From the NCBI GenBank assembly GCA_964536805.1, contig CAZHYQ010000003.1, forward strand, positions 124,001-188,000: a stretch of DNA of 64,000 bases. Direction: 5' to 3'. The DNA comes from Longilinea sp964536805. Lineage in GTDB: Bacteria > Chloroflexota > Anaerolineae > Anaerolineales > Anaerolineaceae. The notes beneath the pieces were generated by a model. That model did not search any database and had not been told where the DNA came from. It saw only the letters and a list, made by a program, of their open reading frames with translations. Below, in pieces: positions 51,207-59,018 of the stretch (the first letter of the stretch is position 1; each line of letters opens with the position of its first letter). The position numbers and the translations under genes were made by a program.

Positions 51207-52562
51207 ATGGATGCACCTGAACTGACCATCACTTATCAAAACCGGCTTGGCTTTCATTATTTTCCGGACACTCTGCATTACCGGGAATTGGATCTGCAAA
51301 CCTGGCTGCCGCGTCTGAAACAATTAGGCGCATCCTGGCTGGTATTGAACACCGACGGCGAACGGACAGCAGTACCAGAACCTTTTATTACCGGATTATT
51401 GGCCGCTGGCATCCAACCTGTCTTGCATATGTCGATGCCAATGAGCGCGTCCATCGATCTCCTAAGTCTCGAATTGCTCCTGGGCAGCTATGCCCGCTGG
51501 GGCATCCACCACATTGTTCTCTTCGATCGTCCAAATAACCGCTCTTCCTGGCCATCCACCGGCTGGACTCAGCAGGGTCTCGTCGACCGTTTCCTGGACC
51601 GGTATTTGCCGGCTGCAAACCTAACCTTACGGAACGGCATCACGCCGGTATTTCCGCCGCTCGAACCCGGCGGAAGTTTTTGGGACACTGCCTTTCTCCG
51701 CCTCTCCCTTGAGTCGCTTGAGCGCCGCAAACAGACGAAATTGATCGACCACCTGATGTTGGCTGCCTATGCCTGGACGTACGGACATCCCCTTGATTGG
51801 GGCGCCGGCGGGCCGGAGAGCTGGCCGGAGGCACATCCCTATAGTTCAACGGCCGATGAGCAGGACCAGCGCGGTTTTCGCATCAGCGATTGGTACCAGG
51901 CTGTTGCAAAAACCGTATTGCAGAAGCAAGTCCCAATCATGCTGTTCCAGGCTGGTATGGCAGGATCGCCCAAGCAAATTCAATCGAAAAATGAAGATAG
52001 CGAAACGGCAGAGCGCTATGTGGAAATCGCCAACCTGTGCGCTGGTACGCTCACCGCCGAAGCAGATCAAAGCAGCGCATTATTGGAACCGCTATCCGAC
52101 ATGGTGATGGCATGCAATTTCTGGCTGTTATGCGCCACAGAGGATAGCCCGTATCGGGATCAGGCCTTATTTGATGGCGCTGGCGCTCCTCGACCGGCTG
52201 GAAAAGCATTAATCGATTGGGTTCATAAAAATAATTACACCGTGAATTCATCTTCTGCAGAAGGAAGTTCGCTCTCAAACGCCGGAAACAAGCATCCCAT
52301 CCGCCACTACCTGCTGCTGCCGAATTACCCCGGCGGCCTGTCGGATTGGGAATGGAACATCATTCGGGGCTTTGTAAAAAAGCACCAGCCAACTGTGGGG
52401 TTCGATATGGCCGAAGCAGCCCTGGCCGAGCAGGTCACATTAATCGGCGGCGATAAACTATTTTGTGAAAACGATCTGGATCACTTACGCAATACAGGCT
52501 GTCAAATCGAGTGGATTCGTGGGGATGGCATAAGTATTGCAACACAACTGGCAGAGAGGTAA
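51207..52562 (+). CDS. Cytoplasmic GH-A-fold pseudo-glycosidase-like protein in the ftsZ operon
   Basis: A 451-residue protein without a signal peptide. The first 260 residues follow the pattern of a clan GH-A TIM barrel (GH39/GH5-like): LKQLGASWLVLN, then IVLFDRPNN where such enzymes read E-x-W-N-E-P-N, and VPIMLFQAG where they read P-x-W-x-T-E-x-G. By that alignment Arg108 replaces the acid/base Glu and Gln248 the nucleophile Glu, so catalysis is doubtful. GAGGGA is the ribosome site. It lies 6 bases before ftsZ. Family not recognised with certainty; the fold call is inference. Confidence 0.55.
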   Translation: MDAPELTITYQNRLGFHYFPDTLHYRELDLQTWLPRLKQLGASWLVLNTDGERTAVPEPFITGLLAAGIQPVLHMSMPMSASIDLLSLELLLGSYARWGIHHIVLFDRPNNRSSWPSTGWTQQGLVDRFLDRYLPAANLTLRNGITPVFPPLEPGGSFWDTAFLRLSLESLERRKQTKLIDHLMLAAYAWTYGHPLDWGAGGPESWPEAHPYSSTADEQDQRGFRISDWYQAVAKTVLQKQVPIMLFQAGMAGSPKQIQSKNEDSETAERYVEIANLCAGTLTAEADQSSALLEPLSDMVMACNFWLLCATEDSPYRDQALFDGAGAPRPAGKALIDWVHKNNYTVNSSSAEGSSLSNAGNKHPIRHYLLLPNYPGGLSDWEWNIIRGFVKKHQPTVGFDMAEAALAEQVTLIGGDKLFCENDLDHLRNTGCQIEWIRGDGISIATQLAER

Positions 52563-52568
52563 ATCAAA

Positions 52569-53723
52569 ATGAACATCACGATGCCCGCAAAACCCATCCA
52601 ACAGGTACCCCTCAACATCAAGCCGCCCGTTCTGAAAGTGGTCGGGCTTGGAGGTGGGGGATCCAATGCCATCAATCGCATGATCGAATTGGGATTGTCC
52701 GGAGTCGACTTTATTGCCTGCAATACCGATGCCCAGGCTCTGCGCAGTTCACTTGCACCTGTGAAAATCCAACTGGGCCCGCAACTGACGCGCGGGCTGG
52801 GTGCAGGCGGATGTCCCGAAAAGGGCGAAGGCGCAGCCGAAGAAAGCATTAAGGAATTAAAGGCGGCTCTGCAAGGCGCTGATATGGTTTTTCTGGCTGC
52901 GGGCATGGGAGGCGGAACCGGCACGGGTTCAATCTCCATCGCTGCCCGGGTGGCCCGCTCGCTCGGTGCAGTGACCGTCGCGATTGTTACCATGCCATTT
53001 GCATTCGAAGTCGGCCGTCGCCAGAAGAATGCGCGCGAAGGTCTGGCCCGATTGCGCCCCTTTACCGATACGCTCATTACCATCCCCAACGATCGTTTGC
53101 TTACCCTCGACCGGCCTGACCTGACCCTGGAAATGGCATTCCGGCTGGCGGATGATGTTCTCCGCCAGGGTATCCAGGGCATTACAGAATTGATAACCGA
53201 ACCAGGTTTGATTAATGTGGATTTCGCACATATCCGCCAGATCATGCAAATGGGCGGCGGCGCGCTGCTCTCTATCGGCATTGGAGAGGGTGAAGGCAAA
53301 GCACGCAAAGCGATTGAATATGCATTGCATCACCCACTTTTGGAGTCGATCAACCTCGAAAATGCCAATGGAATTATTGCCAATTTCACCGGCGGATCTG
53401 ACCTCACATTCTTCGAGGTGATGGACTCGCTGAATGAATTGCAAATGCGCACCAACGGCCAGGCTGAAATCGTCCCCGGCGTGATCAATGACGAACGCAT
53501 GCACAACCGCACCCAGGTCATCCTGATCATCACCGGTCTGGGCGCTACCGCCATGCCAGCATCACTCCAATCAAGACCCAGCCAGGCGCAGGCACAACCG
53601 GCTGCAAATTCAAATAGACCGATCACCGTTGGCTCAATGATGCAACTAGACACAGTCAATGCAGGTACAGGCTCATCCAACGATTTGGACCTGCCAGCCT
53701 TCCTGCGCCGCCGGGTACGCTAA
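52569..53723 (+). CDS. ftsZ: Cell division protein FtsZ
   Basis: Tubulin-like GTPase forming the division ring. The 384-residue protein has LGGGGSNAINRMIE, the tubulin signature GGGTGTG (114-120), IPNDRLL, and the T7 synergy loop in PGLINVDFAHIRQIM. After a Gln/Pro/Ser linker (about 325-365) it ends DLPAFLRRRVR, matching the FtsZ tail that binds FtsA/SepF/ZipA-type partners. The GAGGCPEKGEGAAEE loop differs from the usual GAGxNPExGxxAAEE. It is not in a mur/fts cluster but among glycosidase-fold and small proteins. GAGAGGT is the ribosome site. Confidence 0.95.
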   Translation: MNITMPAKPIQQVPLNIKPPVLKVVGLGGGGSNAINRMIELGLSGVDFIACNTDAQALRSSLAPVKIQLGPQLTRGLGAGGCPEKGEGAAEESIKELKAALQGADMVFLAAGMGGGTGTGSISIAARVARSLGAVTVAIVTMPFAFEVGRRQKNAREGLARLRPFTDTLITIPNDRLLTLDRPDLTLEMAFRLADDVLRQGIQGITELITEPGLINVDFAHIRQIMQMGGGALLSIGIGEGEGKARKAIEYALHHPLLESINLENANGIIANFTGGSDLTFFEVMDSLNELQMRTNGQAEIVPGVINDERMHNRTQVILIITGLGATAMPASLQSRPSQAQAQPAANSNRPITVGSMMQLDTVNAGTGSSNDLDLPAFLRRRVR

Positions 53724-53728
53724 ACCAC

Positions 53729-53947
53729 ATGGAAAAAACATTGGTTGCCGCTATTTGTAAGCAGGTCTACCGCCGATTTCCGCAATTGGACGGCCGGCAG
53801 CCCAGGGTGAAGGCCCAGGGCGATGACCAGGTGCTTTTGATCTTTTCAACCAAGGTCACCAGCGCAAATGGGCATGCCATGGAAAAGACAGTCCGCGTGG
53901 TCGCCAGCACTGGCGGCAAGATTCTCAAAATGTCCGAATCACGATAA
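53729..53947 (+). CDS. Small basic protein of unknown function after ftsZ
   Basis: A 72-residue protein, N-terminus MEKTLVAAICKQVYRRFPQL, five bases after the ftsZ stop. It is basic and predicted alpha plus two or three beta strands (QVLLIFSTKV, KTVRVVAS), soluble, with no known motif. Position in the operon suggests linkage with FtsZ function; this is inference only. Confidence 0.7.
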   Translation: MEKTLVAAICKQVYRRFPQLDGRQPRVKAQGDDQVLLIFSTKVTSANGHAMEKTVRVVASTGGKILKMSESR

Positions 53948-53968
53948 TTTCCAGGGGGGTCTGCTTCA

Positions 53969-54190
53969 ATGAACATGTTTATTCCACTGACGCAACGGGT
54001 CGAGATCCTTTTCTGGGATCTGGCAATCAATGCCCTGACAAATTCTGAATTTGTTCGCCGCATGCTGCCGCGCGTTTACCGCCTTTTGGAACCGCGGGTT
54101 GTCCGGCAAATCATGCTGCTAGTCGCGGCCGCTTCTGCCGCCGGATTTATCACTGGATTCGTCGTCAATATTTACATGTTGGCGAGGTAA
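53969..54190 (+). CDS. Small single-pass membrane protein after ftsZ
   Basis: A 73-residue protein: about 45 polar, Arg-rich residues followed by one membrane helix (about 46-70, IMLLVAAASAAGFITGFVVNIYML). Ribosome site GGGGGG-like at 53952-53958 is somewhat far. It could be a membrane tether for the FtsZ system, but no family is recognised. Confidence 0.7.
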   Translation: MNMFIPLTQRVEILFWDLAINALTNSEFVRRMLPRVYRLLEPRVVRQIMLLVAAASAAGFITGFVVNIYMLAR

Positions 54191-54194
54191 ATCG

Positions 54195-55295
54195 ATGCGT
54201 TTACGCTGGCTGCCAATCCTGCTGGTAACCGCCATTCTGTTTTCGTTTGCACCTGCGAAACCGGTCCAGGCAATTCGCGGTATACCTGGCACTGCGGAAT
54301 TTGGTTATGGCGCCAGGATAAACCTCAACGGCTCCCAATTGGAACAAGGGCTCCAGTTGGCCGGCACCCTGCGGCTGGACTGGTTGACCATTGACCTCTC
54401 CTGGGCCGCACTGATGCCCGATCCTACCACCCCGGTAAATTTCTCCCGGTTGGATTTGGCCATGAAAGCCGCCGCCCAGAACCAGACATCCGTCCTTTTT
54501 AGCATCACCCAGCCGCCCGCCTGGTCGTTGACAGCACAAGGACCCAACCCGAACCTGGTTGCGGTGCTCATTGAAATGTTGGCCGCACGGTACCCGGGTT
54601 GTATTCAAGCGATCGAACTGTTTCCGGGTGCAAATACAATCAATGGCTGGGGTATCGCTCCGGATCCGGCGAATTACTGGAACGTCTTCTCCACTGTAAA
54701 ATCGAAGTTGCGGGATAACGGCATTCCCCTGGAATTAATCGCAGGTGGGTTGGAAATCATCGGTGAACCATCTGCCGGATCTATTAACGAGTTGGATTTC
54801 TTACGCGGCCTTTACCAGGCTGGTGCCATCAATAATTTAGCGGTCATTAGCCTGCAATTCACCAATATCACTGGACAGCCCTCTGATGCATCCGTGAACG
54901 CTGAAACCCTCGTGCTGCGCCGCTATGAAAATGTCCGCCAGATCATGATGGATTACAACCAGGGAAATACCCTGCTGTGGGTTACACGCCTTTCAGTACC
55001 TGATGGTACAATAAATCCAGCAGATGCTTCAACCAAGGACCCCTCCCAGCAAAGCATCTGGTTAACACAGGCGGCTGCACAACTCCGGGCGCAACTTTAT
55101 GTCGGCATGGTTGTCTTTGGAGATTTGAATGCGCTGGACCCTGCCCTGCCGCAAACCAAGAGTACCAACTTATCAGCTGGTAGCCACCCTTTCGCGAAAG
55201 CCCTGCGTGAAATCATTCAGCAAAACAATTCAGGCAATTTGACCACCCCGCCTGGACGAGCCAAAAGCGACGCATTCATCAAACTCCGAACCTGA
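54195..55295 (+). CDS. Exported GH39-like pseudo-glycosidase
   Basis: A 366-residue protein with a signal peptide (about 1-26, ending KPVQA). The body matches a GH39/GH-A barrel: TLRLDWLTIDLSWAALMPDP, then IELFPGANTINGW with PDPANYW where active enzymes have I-E-x-W-N-E-P-N, and LLWVTRLSVP followed by QQSIWLTQAAAQL where they have W-x-T-E. The aligned catalytic Glu residues are Gly145 and Arg266, so it is probably a non-catalytic glycan-binding or scaffold protein outside the membrane. Four bases after the small membrane protein. Confidence 0.65.
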   Translation: MRLRWLPILLVTAILFSFAPAKPVQAIRGIPGTAEFGYGARINLNGSQLEQGLQLAGTLRLDWLTIDLSWAALMPDPTTPVNFSRLDLAMKAAAQNQTSVLFSITQPPAWSLTAQGPNPNLVAVLIEMLAARYPGCIQAIELFPGANTINGWGIAPDPANYWNVFSTVKSKLRDNGIPLELIAGGLEIIGEPSAGSINELDFLRGLYQAGAINNLAVISLQFTNITGQPSDASVNAETLVLRRYENVRQIMMDYNQGNTLLWVTRLSVPDGTINPADASTKDPSQQSIWLTQAAAQLRAQLYVGMVVFGDLNALDPALPQTKSTNLSAGSHPFAKALREIIQQNNSGNLTTPPGRAKSDAFIKLRT

Positions 55296-55297
55296 CT

Positions 55298-55963
55298 ATG
55301 CGAAAGATAGGAATCTTCCTAGCACTCATCGGTTTTCTCCTGTGTTTATTTCTTGGATATCAAGCTGCTCAATTACTTACCTCGCCAGCTGAAAAAAAGC
55401 CTGGCGATTTAGCTTCTGAGACAGACTCTTCACAATCGAATATTCTGATCGTCCACGTAGACCACCTGGATGCCGAGGAACCAAAACTAATCTCCTTATG
55501 GGTGGCATTTTCCTATCAGGCTGATCCAGCCAGTTTGACATTTTTGCCTCTTTACCCTTCCGCTAAAGCCGGCGAACCGGACCTGGCAGAACGCTTTTCA
55601 CTATCAAAAGACAAGGAAATTTCCGCCAGTTTTCTGGAATCCTTGCGAAAAAACTATAGTTTTCAATGGAAATTCATTGTGATTATCGACCAGGAAGGCG
55701 CGGATTATTGGGCGGGGGCGCTTGACGCGGGTGAATTTGTCCAACCATTTGAAGAAGGCAAGGAAGCGTTGCTAAAGCCCGAAATTGATCTGCTTGCAAA
55801 ATTTTGTGGCAACCTGCGCGAACACGGTTCTGGCATACTGGATGGACTCGATTGGGGTCAAATCAGCCCAGAGCATATGCGTACAAACATACCTTTAGGC
55901 CAGTTGAGGGGCGACTGGGATCGTATCCAAAAAAGCGGCCTGTGCGACGTCTTTAGTCAATAA
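55298..55963 (+). CDS. Membrane-anchored protein, weakly LytR-CpsA-Psr-like
   Basis: A 221-residue protein with an N-terminal membrane anchor (about 5-27) and an extracytoplasmic domain. ILIVHVDHLDAEEPKLISLWVAFSYQ and LTFLPLYPS loosely follow the start of LCP domains, which attach polymers to the wall, but the Arg/Asp active-site residues of true LCP enzymes are not evident. Last gene of the ftsZ operon, 2 bases after the pseudo-glycosidase. Function unknown. Confidence 0.6.
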   Translation: MRKIGIFLALIGFLLCLFLGYQAAQLLTSPAEKKPGDLASETDSSQSNILIVHVDHLDAEEPKLISLWVAFSYQADPASLTFLPLYPSAKAGEPDLAERFSLSKDKEISASFLESLRKNYSFQWKFIVIIDQEGADYWAGALDAGEFVQPFEEGKEALLKPEIDLLAKFCGNLREHGSGILDGLDWGQISPEHMRTNIPLGQLRGDWDRIQKSGLCDVFSQ

Positions 55964-56024
55964 CGGCTAATCAATCTCAATTCTAAGGATCAGATTAGAA
56001 AATCAGATAATCTGGATCTTCTTC

Positions 56025-56053
56025 TTGACAATAAAAACTATATGTTATATACT
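56025..56053 (+). promoter_or_regulatory. Promoter of the yceI-like gene
   Basis: TTGACA, exact 17-base spacer, TATACT. This near-consensus element gives a leader of about 50 bases. The surrounding 55964-56109 region is strongly AT-rich and otherwise empty. Confidence 0.8.
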
Positions 56054-56109
56054 TCTCTTTAGTAATCATAAAGATAACTTTTAGTACATAACAATAAGAG
56101 GAGTTAGTA

Positions 56110-56667
56110 ATGAACTGGAATATTGATAACGCCCATTCGACCGTGGAATTCTCTGTCCGCCATATGATGATCTCGACCGTTCGCGGTCGGTTTGAACGCT
56201 ACACTGGAACAGTCGATTTTAATGAATCTGATCCGACCGCATCCAGCGTGGATGTAAATATTGAAGCAGCCAGCATTAACACCAATGAACCGCAACGCGA
56301 CAACCATTTGCGTTCAGCTGATTTTTTTGAAGCCGATAAGTACCCCTACTTAACCTTCAAGAGTCATAAGGTTGAAAAACTGGATGAAGCCAATGGCCGG
56401 ATTTACGGCGATTTGACCATCCGCGGCATCAGCCGTCCGGTTGTTCTGGAAACAGAGTATAACGGCCAGGCAAAGAGCCCCTGGGGAAAAATCAGTGCAG
56501 GTTTCTCAGCCAGCACCAAAATTAACCGAAAAGACTGGAATCTGACGTGGAATCAAGCCCTTGAGACAGGCGGCGTTTTGGTTGGAGACGAGATTAAGAT
56601 CCGGATCGAACTTGAAATCATCAAAACGGTACCGGAAGCTGCCCAGATGGCAGCCGTGAACAACTAA
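56110..56667 (+). CDS. YceI-family lipid-binding protein
   Basis: A 185-residue YceI beta-barrel without a signal peptide: WNIDNAHSTVEFSVRHMMISTVRGRF, FEADKYPYLTFKSHKVEK, GDLTIRGISRPVVLE and RKDWNLTWN. The family binds polyisoprenoids or other amphiphiles and is often stress-induced. GAGGAG is the ribosome site. Single gene with its own strong promoter. Confidence 0.92.
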   Translation: MNWNIDNAHSTVEFSVRHMMISTVRGRFERYTGTVDFNESDPTASSVDVNIEAASINTNEPQRDNHLRSADFFEADKYPYLTFKSHKVEKLDEANGRIYGDLTIRGISRPVVLETEYNGQAKSPWGKISAGFSASTKINRKDWNLTWNQALETGGVLVGDEIKIRIELEIIKTVPEAAQMAAVNN

Positions 56668-56700
56668 ATACTGTTATCCTTTACTTTCAATTGGTTCAGA

Positions 56701-56733
56701 ACCGGCAGGTGACTGCCGGTTTTGTGATATAAT
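56701..56733 (+). promoter_or_regulatory. Hairpin after yceI-like gene joined to an extended -10 for slyD
   Basis: ACCGGCAG pairs with CTGCCGGT (loop GTGA) and is followed by TTTTG, a modest terminator. Immediately after, TGA-TATAAT (56725-56733) is an extended -10 for the next gene. Confidence 0.55.
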
Positions 56734-56786
56734 GTTGCGCTTGCAACTGACCGGTATACCCGGTTTATTCAGAAATGGAGTACGCC

Positions 56787-57353
56787 TTGAACGAAAGTGG
56801 AAAACCCACCAAAATTGAAAACGACATCGTCGTTGTTATGAATTACTCGCTGTCCGTCGATGGCGAGGTTGTCGATTCCTCCGAAGAAAGCGGTCCGATC
56901 TCCTTCCTGCAAGGACGCGGAAACATCATTGCCGGTCTCGAACGTGAAATTGCCGGGTTGAAAATTGGCGACAGTAAAAATGTGACCGTTTTACCAGCTG
57001 ACGGGTATGGCGAGTTGGATAATGACAATTTCGTCGATGTCCCCCGGGCCGAGTTCCCGGCTGAGATTCCGCTGGAGCTGGGTACTGAAATCCAGGTAGC
57101 CATGGACGACGGCAGTGAAGATACAGCCGTCATCAGCGATATCAACCCCGATTCCATTCAGCTTGATTTCAACCACCCGTTGGCAGGCAAGACGCTGGAG
57201 TTTCAGGTAACCATCACCGACCTTCGCCAACCCACCGATGAAGAACTTGAACACGGTCATGTTCATGAAGATGAGGTTGATGAATGGGATGATGAATTTG
57301 ACGAAGATGACGACGACGATGATGACGATGATTTGATCGACGAAAAAGACTGA
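56787..57353 (+). CDS. slyD: SlyD-like FKBP-type peptidyl-prolyl isomerase
   Basis: TTG 56787 has GGAG six bases upstream; ATG 56775 would include that site. The 188-residue protein has an FKBP domain with VVVMNYSLSVDGEVVDSS, QGRGNIIAGLE, an inserted flap (about 70-120) as in SlyD, and DFNHPLAGKTLEFQVTI. The C-terminus has a few His residues then a run of acidic residues ending DEKD, replacing the Cys/His metal tail of E. coli SlyD. Confidence 0.9.
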   Translation: MNESGKPTKIENDIVVVMNYSLSVDGEVVDSSEESGPISFLQGRGNIIAGLEREIAGLKIGDSKNVTVLPADGYGELDNDNFVDVPRAEFPAEIPLELGTEIQVAMDDGSEDTAVISDINPDSIQLDFNHPLAGKTLEFQVTITDLRQPTDEELEHGHVHEDEVDEWDDEFDEDDDDDDDDDLIDEKD

Positions 57354-57380
57354 GAATCAAAGATTATCCAGTATGCCCAG

Positions 57381-57414
57381 ACAGGCAGCCGTCAAGCTGC
57401 CTGTTTTTATTTTG
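57381..57414 (+). terminator. Terminator after slyD
   Basis: ACAGGCAGC pairs with GCTGCCTGT (9 bp, 6-base loop), followed by TTTTATTTT. Confidence 0.9.
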
Positions 57415-57430
57415 AACATGAGTCAATGGA

Positions 57431-57459
57431 TTGCAGATGAAGTAATTAGCGCATATACT
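57431..57459 (+). promoter_or_regulatory. Promoter of the bPH2 membrane protein
   Basis: TTGCAG, 17-base spacer, TATACT. It lies about 50 bases before the ATG at 57511, which has ACGGAG upstream. Confidence 0.6.
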
Positions 57460-57510
57460 TATTTACAAATCGAAGATCCTATTCTGGTCGTTCCATTACG
57501 GAGATGAACC

Positions 57511-58167
57511 ATGGCCGGCAATTATTTACAAAGCCTATTGGGTGAAAATGAAGAAATTCTGCTGGTATCACGCCAGCATTGGTTTGTACTATTCGGGATG
57601 GTTATCCTCGAGCTCATCGCGATGATCGTTCTGGTGATTGTCGTCGCCATTGCCCAGGCTTCTTTACCAAACTATCCCATTTCGTTTGGGTTCTTTCTAC
57701 TCATCATCCCTCTGATCAGTTTGGTGCGGGAATATTTAATCTGGTGGAACCGCCAATATGTCATCACCAGCCGCCGCGTGATTCAGATTTCCGGCATCAT
57801 TAACAAGAATGTGATTGACTCTTCGCTTGAAAAAGTGAATGACGTCAAGATGGTGCAATCGTTTTGGGGAAGATTGTTCGGCTACGGGAATGTTGAAATC
57901 CTTACCGCCAGCGAACTAGGCGTAAATCTTTTTAAAAGAATTGGCAATCCGGTACGTTTTAAAACGACCATGCTAAACGCCAAATCGCGGCTGGAAATGG
58001 AACAGGCCGGTGCCTTCTTGAACCGGGAAAATGACGGTGAGCCGAATGAGGTCCAATCAGCCGATATTCCCTCTCTGCTCGAACGCCTGGGAGCACTGCG
58101 GGAAAAAGGCGTTTTGACCGAGGAAGAATTCGAAAAGAAAAAAGCTGACCTCCTGGCAAAAATGTAG
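57511..58167 (+). CDS. bPH2-domain membrane protein with SHOCT tail
   Basis: A 218-residue protein with two membrane helices (about 27-50 and 57-72), followed by a bacterial pleckstrin-homology (YdbS/bPH2) domain: NRQYVITSRRVIQISGIINKNVIDSSLEKVNDVKMVQSFWGRLFGYGNVEI. A linker and a C-terminal SHOCT helix pair follow (SLLERLGALREKGVLTEEEFEKKKADLL). SHOCT motifs promote oligomerisation. Exact role unknown. The 2Fe-2S gene follows within 12 bases. Confidence 0.88.
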   Translation: MAGNYLQSLLGENEEILLVSRQHWFVLFGMVILELIAMIVLVIVVAIAQASLPNYPISFGFFLLIIPLISLVREYLIWWNRQYVITSRRVIQISGIINKNVIDSSLEKVNDVKMVQSFWGRLFGYGNVEILTASELGVNLFKRIGNPVRFKTTMLNAKSRLEMEQAGAFLNRENDGEPNEVQSADIPSLLERLGALREKGVLTEEEFEKKKADLLAKM

Positions 58168-58179
58168 AGGTTGCCTAGA

Positions 58180-58518
58180 TTGAACAATGAATTTCAAGCG
58201 GAACCAAATCGAATCCGCAAAGTCTTTATCTGCCAAAACGGGGATTGTGCTGAAAAGGAAAGATCGCGCGAACTCTACGCCAAATTATTGGACCTGCGTG
58301 CATCCCACCAGCTGGATGATCCCGCCATGCCGCACCATTTCAAATGCAATTTAACCGGCTGCCTCAACGTTTGCAAGGACGGCCCGATTATGGTTATCCA
58401 GCCAGATCAAATCCTGTATCGCTGCCCAACGGATGATGACCTGTTGCGGATTTTTCAAAATCACCTGTTGCTGGATCAACCGGTCGTGGCTTTGATTACC
58501 AGGCAAAAAGACGCCTGA
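58180..58518 (+). CDS. Thioredoxin-like [2Fe-2S] ferredoxin domain protein
   Basis: A 112-residue protein with four cysteines in the thioredoxin-like 2Fe-2S pattern: ICQNGDC early, and CNLTGCLNVCKDGPIMVIQPD later. Such domains form ferredoxins and NuoE-type subunits. TTG 58180 has AGAGG nine bases upstream; TTG 58171 is also possible. Probably co-transcribed with the bPH2 gene. Confidence 0.85.
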   Translation: MNNEFQAEPNRIRKVFICQNGDCAEKERSRELYAKLLDLRASHQLDDPAMPHHFKCNLTGCLNVCKDGPIMVIQPDQILYRCPTDDDLLRIFQNHLLLDQPVVALITRQKDA

Positions 58519-58628
58519 GCAATTCTCATCGATTATACGAATGAAAACTTGTTCCTAGAAAACAAAATGAAGAAATCGAAAATATCATTAGAGTTTCTTA
58601 AACTTGTCTATACAACATCAAAAACCTC

Positions 58629-58660
58629 TTGACTCAGCGAAATAAATTTACTACTATAAA
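58629..58660 (+). promoter_or_regulatory. Promoter of the structured RNA
   Basis: TTGACT at 58629-58634, then TACTAT (58652-58657, 17-base spacer) or TATAAA (58655-58660, 20-base spacer). Transcription would start at or near 58662, where the RNA's closing stem begins. Confidence 0.6.
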
Positions 58661-58661
58661 A

Positions 58662-59016
58662 GTGCAGGGAGTTCAGAGGGATTGATCACTGGCATTCCTG
58701 AAAATCTGAGCCGTCACGTACGACGTCCCGCAAGTTGAGAATCGCAACGGGCAACAGCAGATTAACATCTCTCCGCGAGGAAACTTCTTGGTGCTATCTC
58801 TAATCCCAGGTTCTCAAATCAAAATGAGAACACTCGGTCAGGAGAACCCATTGAAGTGGAGCTATGAGAGATCCCCAGAAAGAATTTGTACGCCTCTGTA
58901 CCTGATGTAGGTAATTGGCAAAACAAATTCAGGGAAGAATGTCAGATAGCAGGTTACTTTGAACCCCTGCACCTTTCACACCTGGAGTTATTTTATACTC
59001 CAGGTGTGTTTTTTAT
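58662..59016 (+). ncRNA. Candidate structured noncoding RNA, family not recognised
   Basis: The 500-base gap between the 2Fe-2S gene and hpt has no supported reading frame but shows RNA features. The ends pair: GTGCAGGG-A-GTTC (58662-58674) with GAACCCCTGCAC (58961-58972). Inside are GAATTTGT/ACAAATTC (58882-58889 with 58923-58930), GTTCTCA/TGAGAAC (58810-58816 with 58825-58831), ATCTCT/AGAGAT (58796-58801 with 58867-58872), and CCCG/CGGG (58727-58730 with 58748-58751, approximate). A strong terminator follows at 58977. A promoter lies just upstream. Conserved cores of RNase P RNA, tmRNA, SRP RNA or a coding frame were not found. Confidence 0.7.
58977..59016 (+). terminator. Terminator of the structured RNA
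   Basis: CACACCTGGAGT pairs with ACTCCAGGTGTG (12 bp, 8-base AT loop), followed by TTTTTTAT. It lies just before the convergent hpt stop codon. Confidence 0.92.
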
Positions 59017-59018
59017 CC

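Noticed and set aside
52502..53308. 268-codon antisense frame over ftsZ
   Set aside because: Low-complexity Ser/Pro/Arg composition, no ribosome site, fully inside a well-supported gene.
58662..58972. RNase P RNA, tmRNA or SRP RNA
   Set aside because: No GAGGAAAGUCC/ACAGAAA core of RNase P, no tag frame or TTCGAC arm of tmRNA, and no GGAA-loop domain IV of SRP could be found by eye; GGTCAGG at 58836 alone is not enough.
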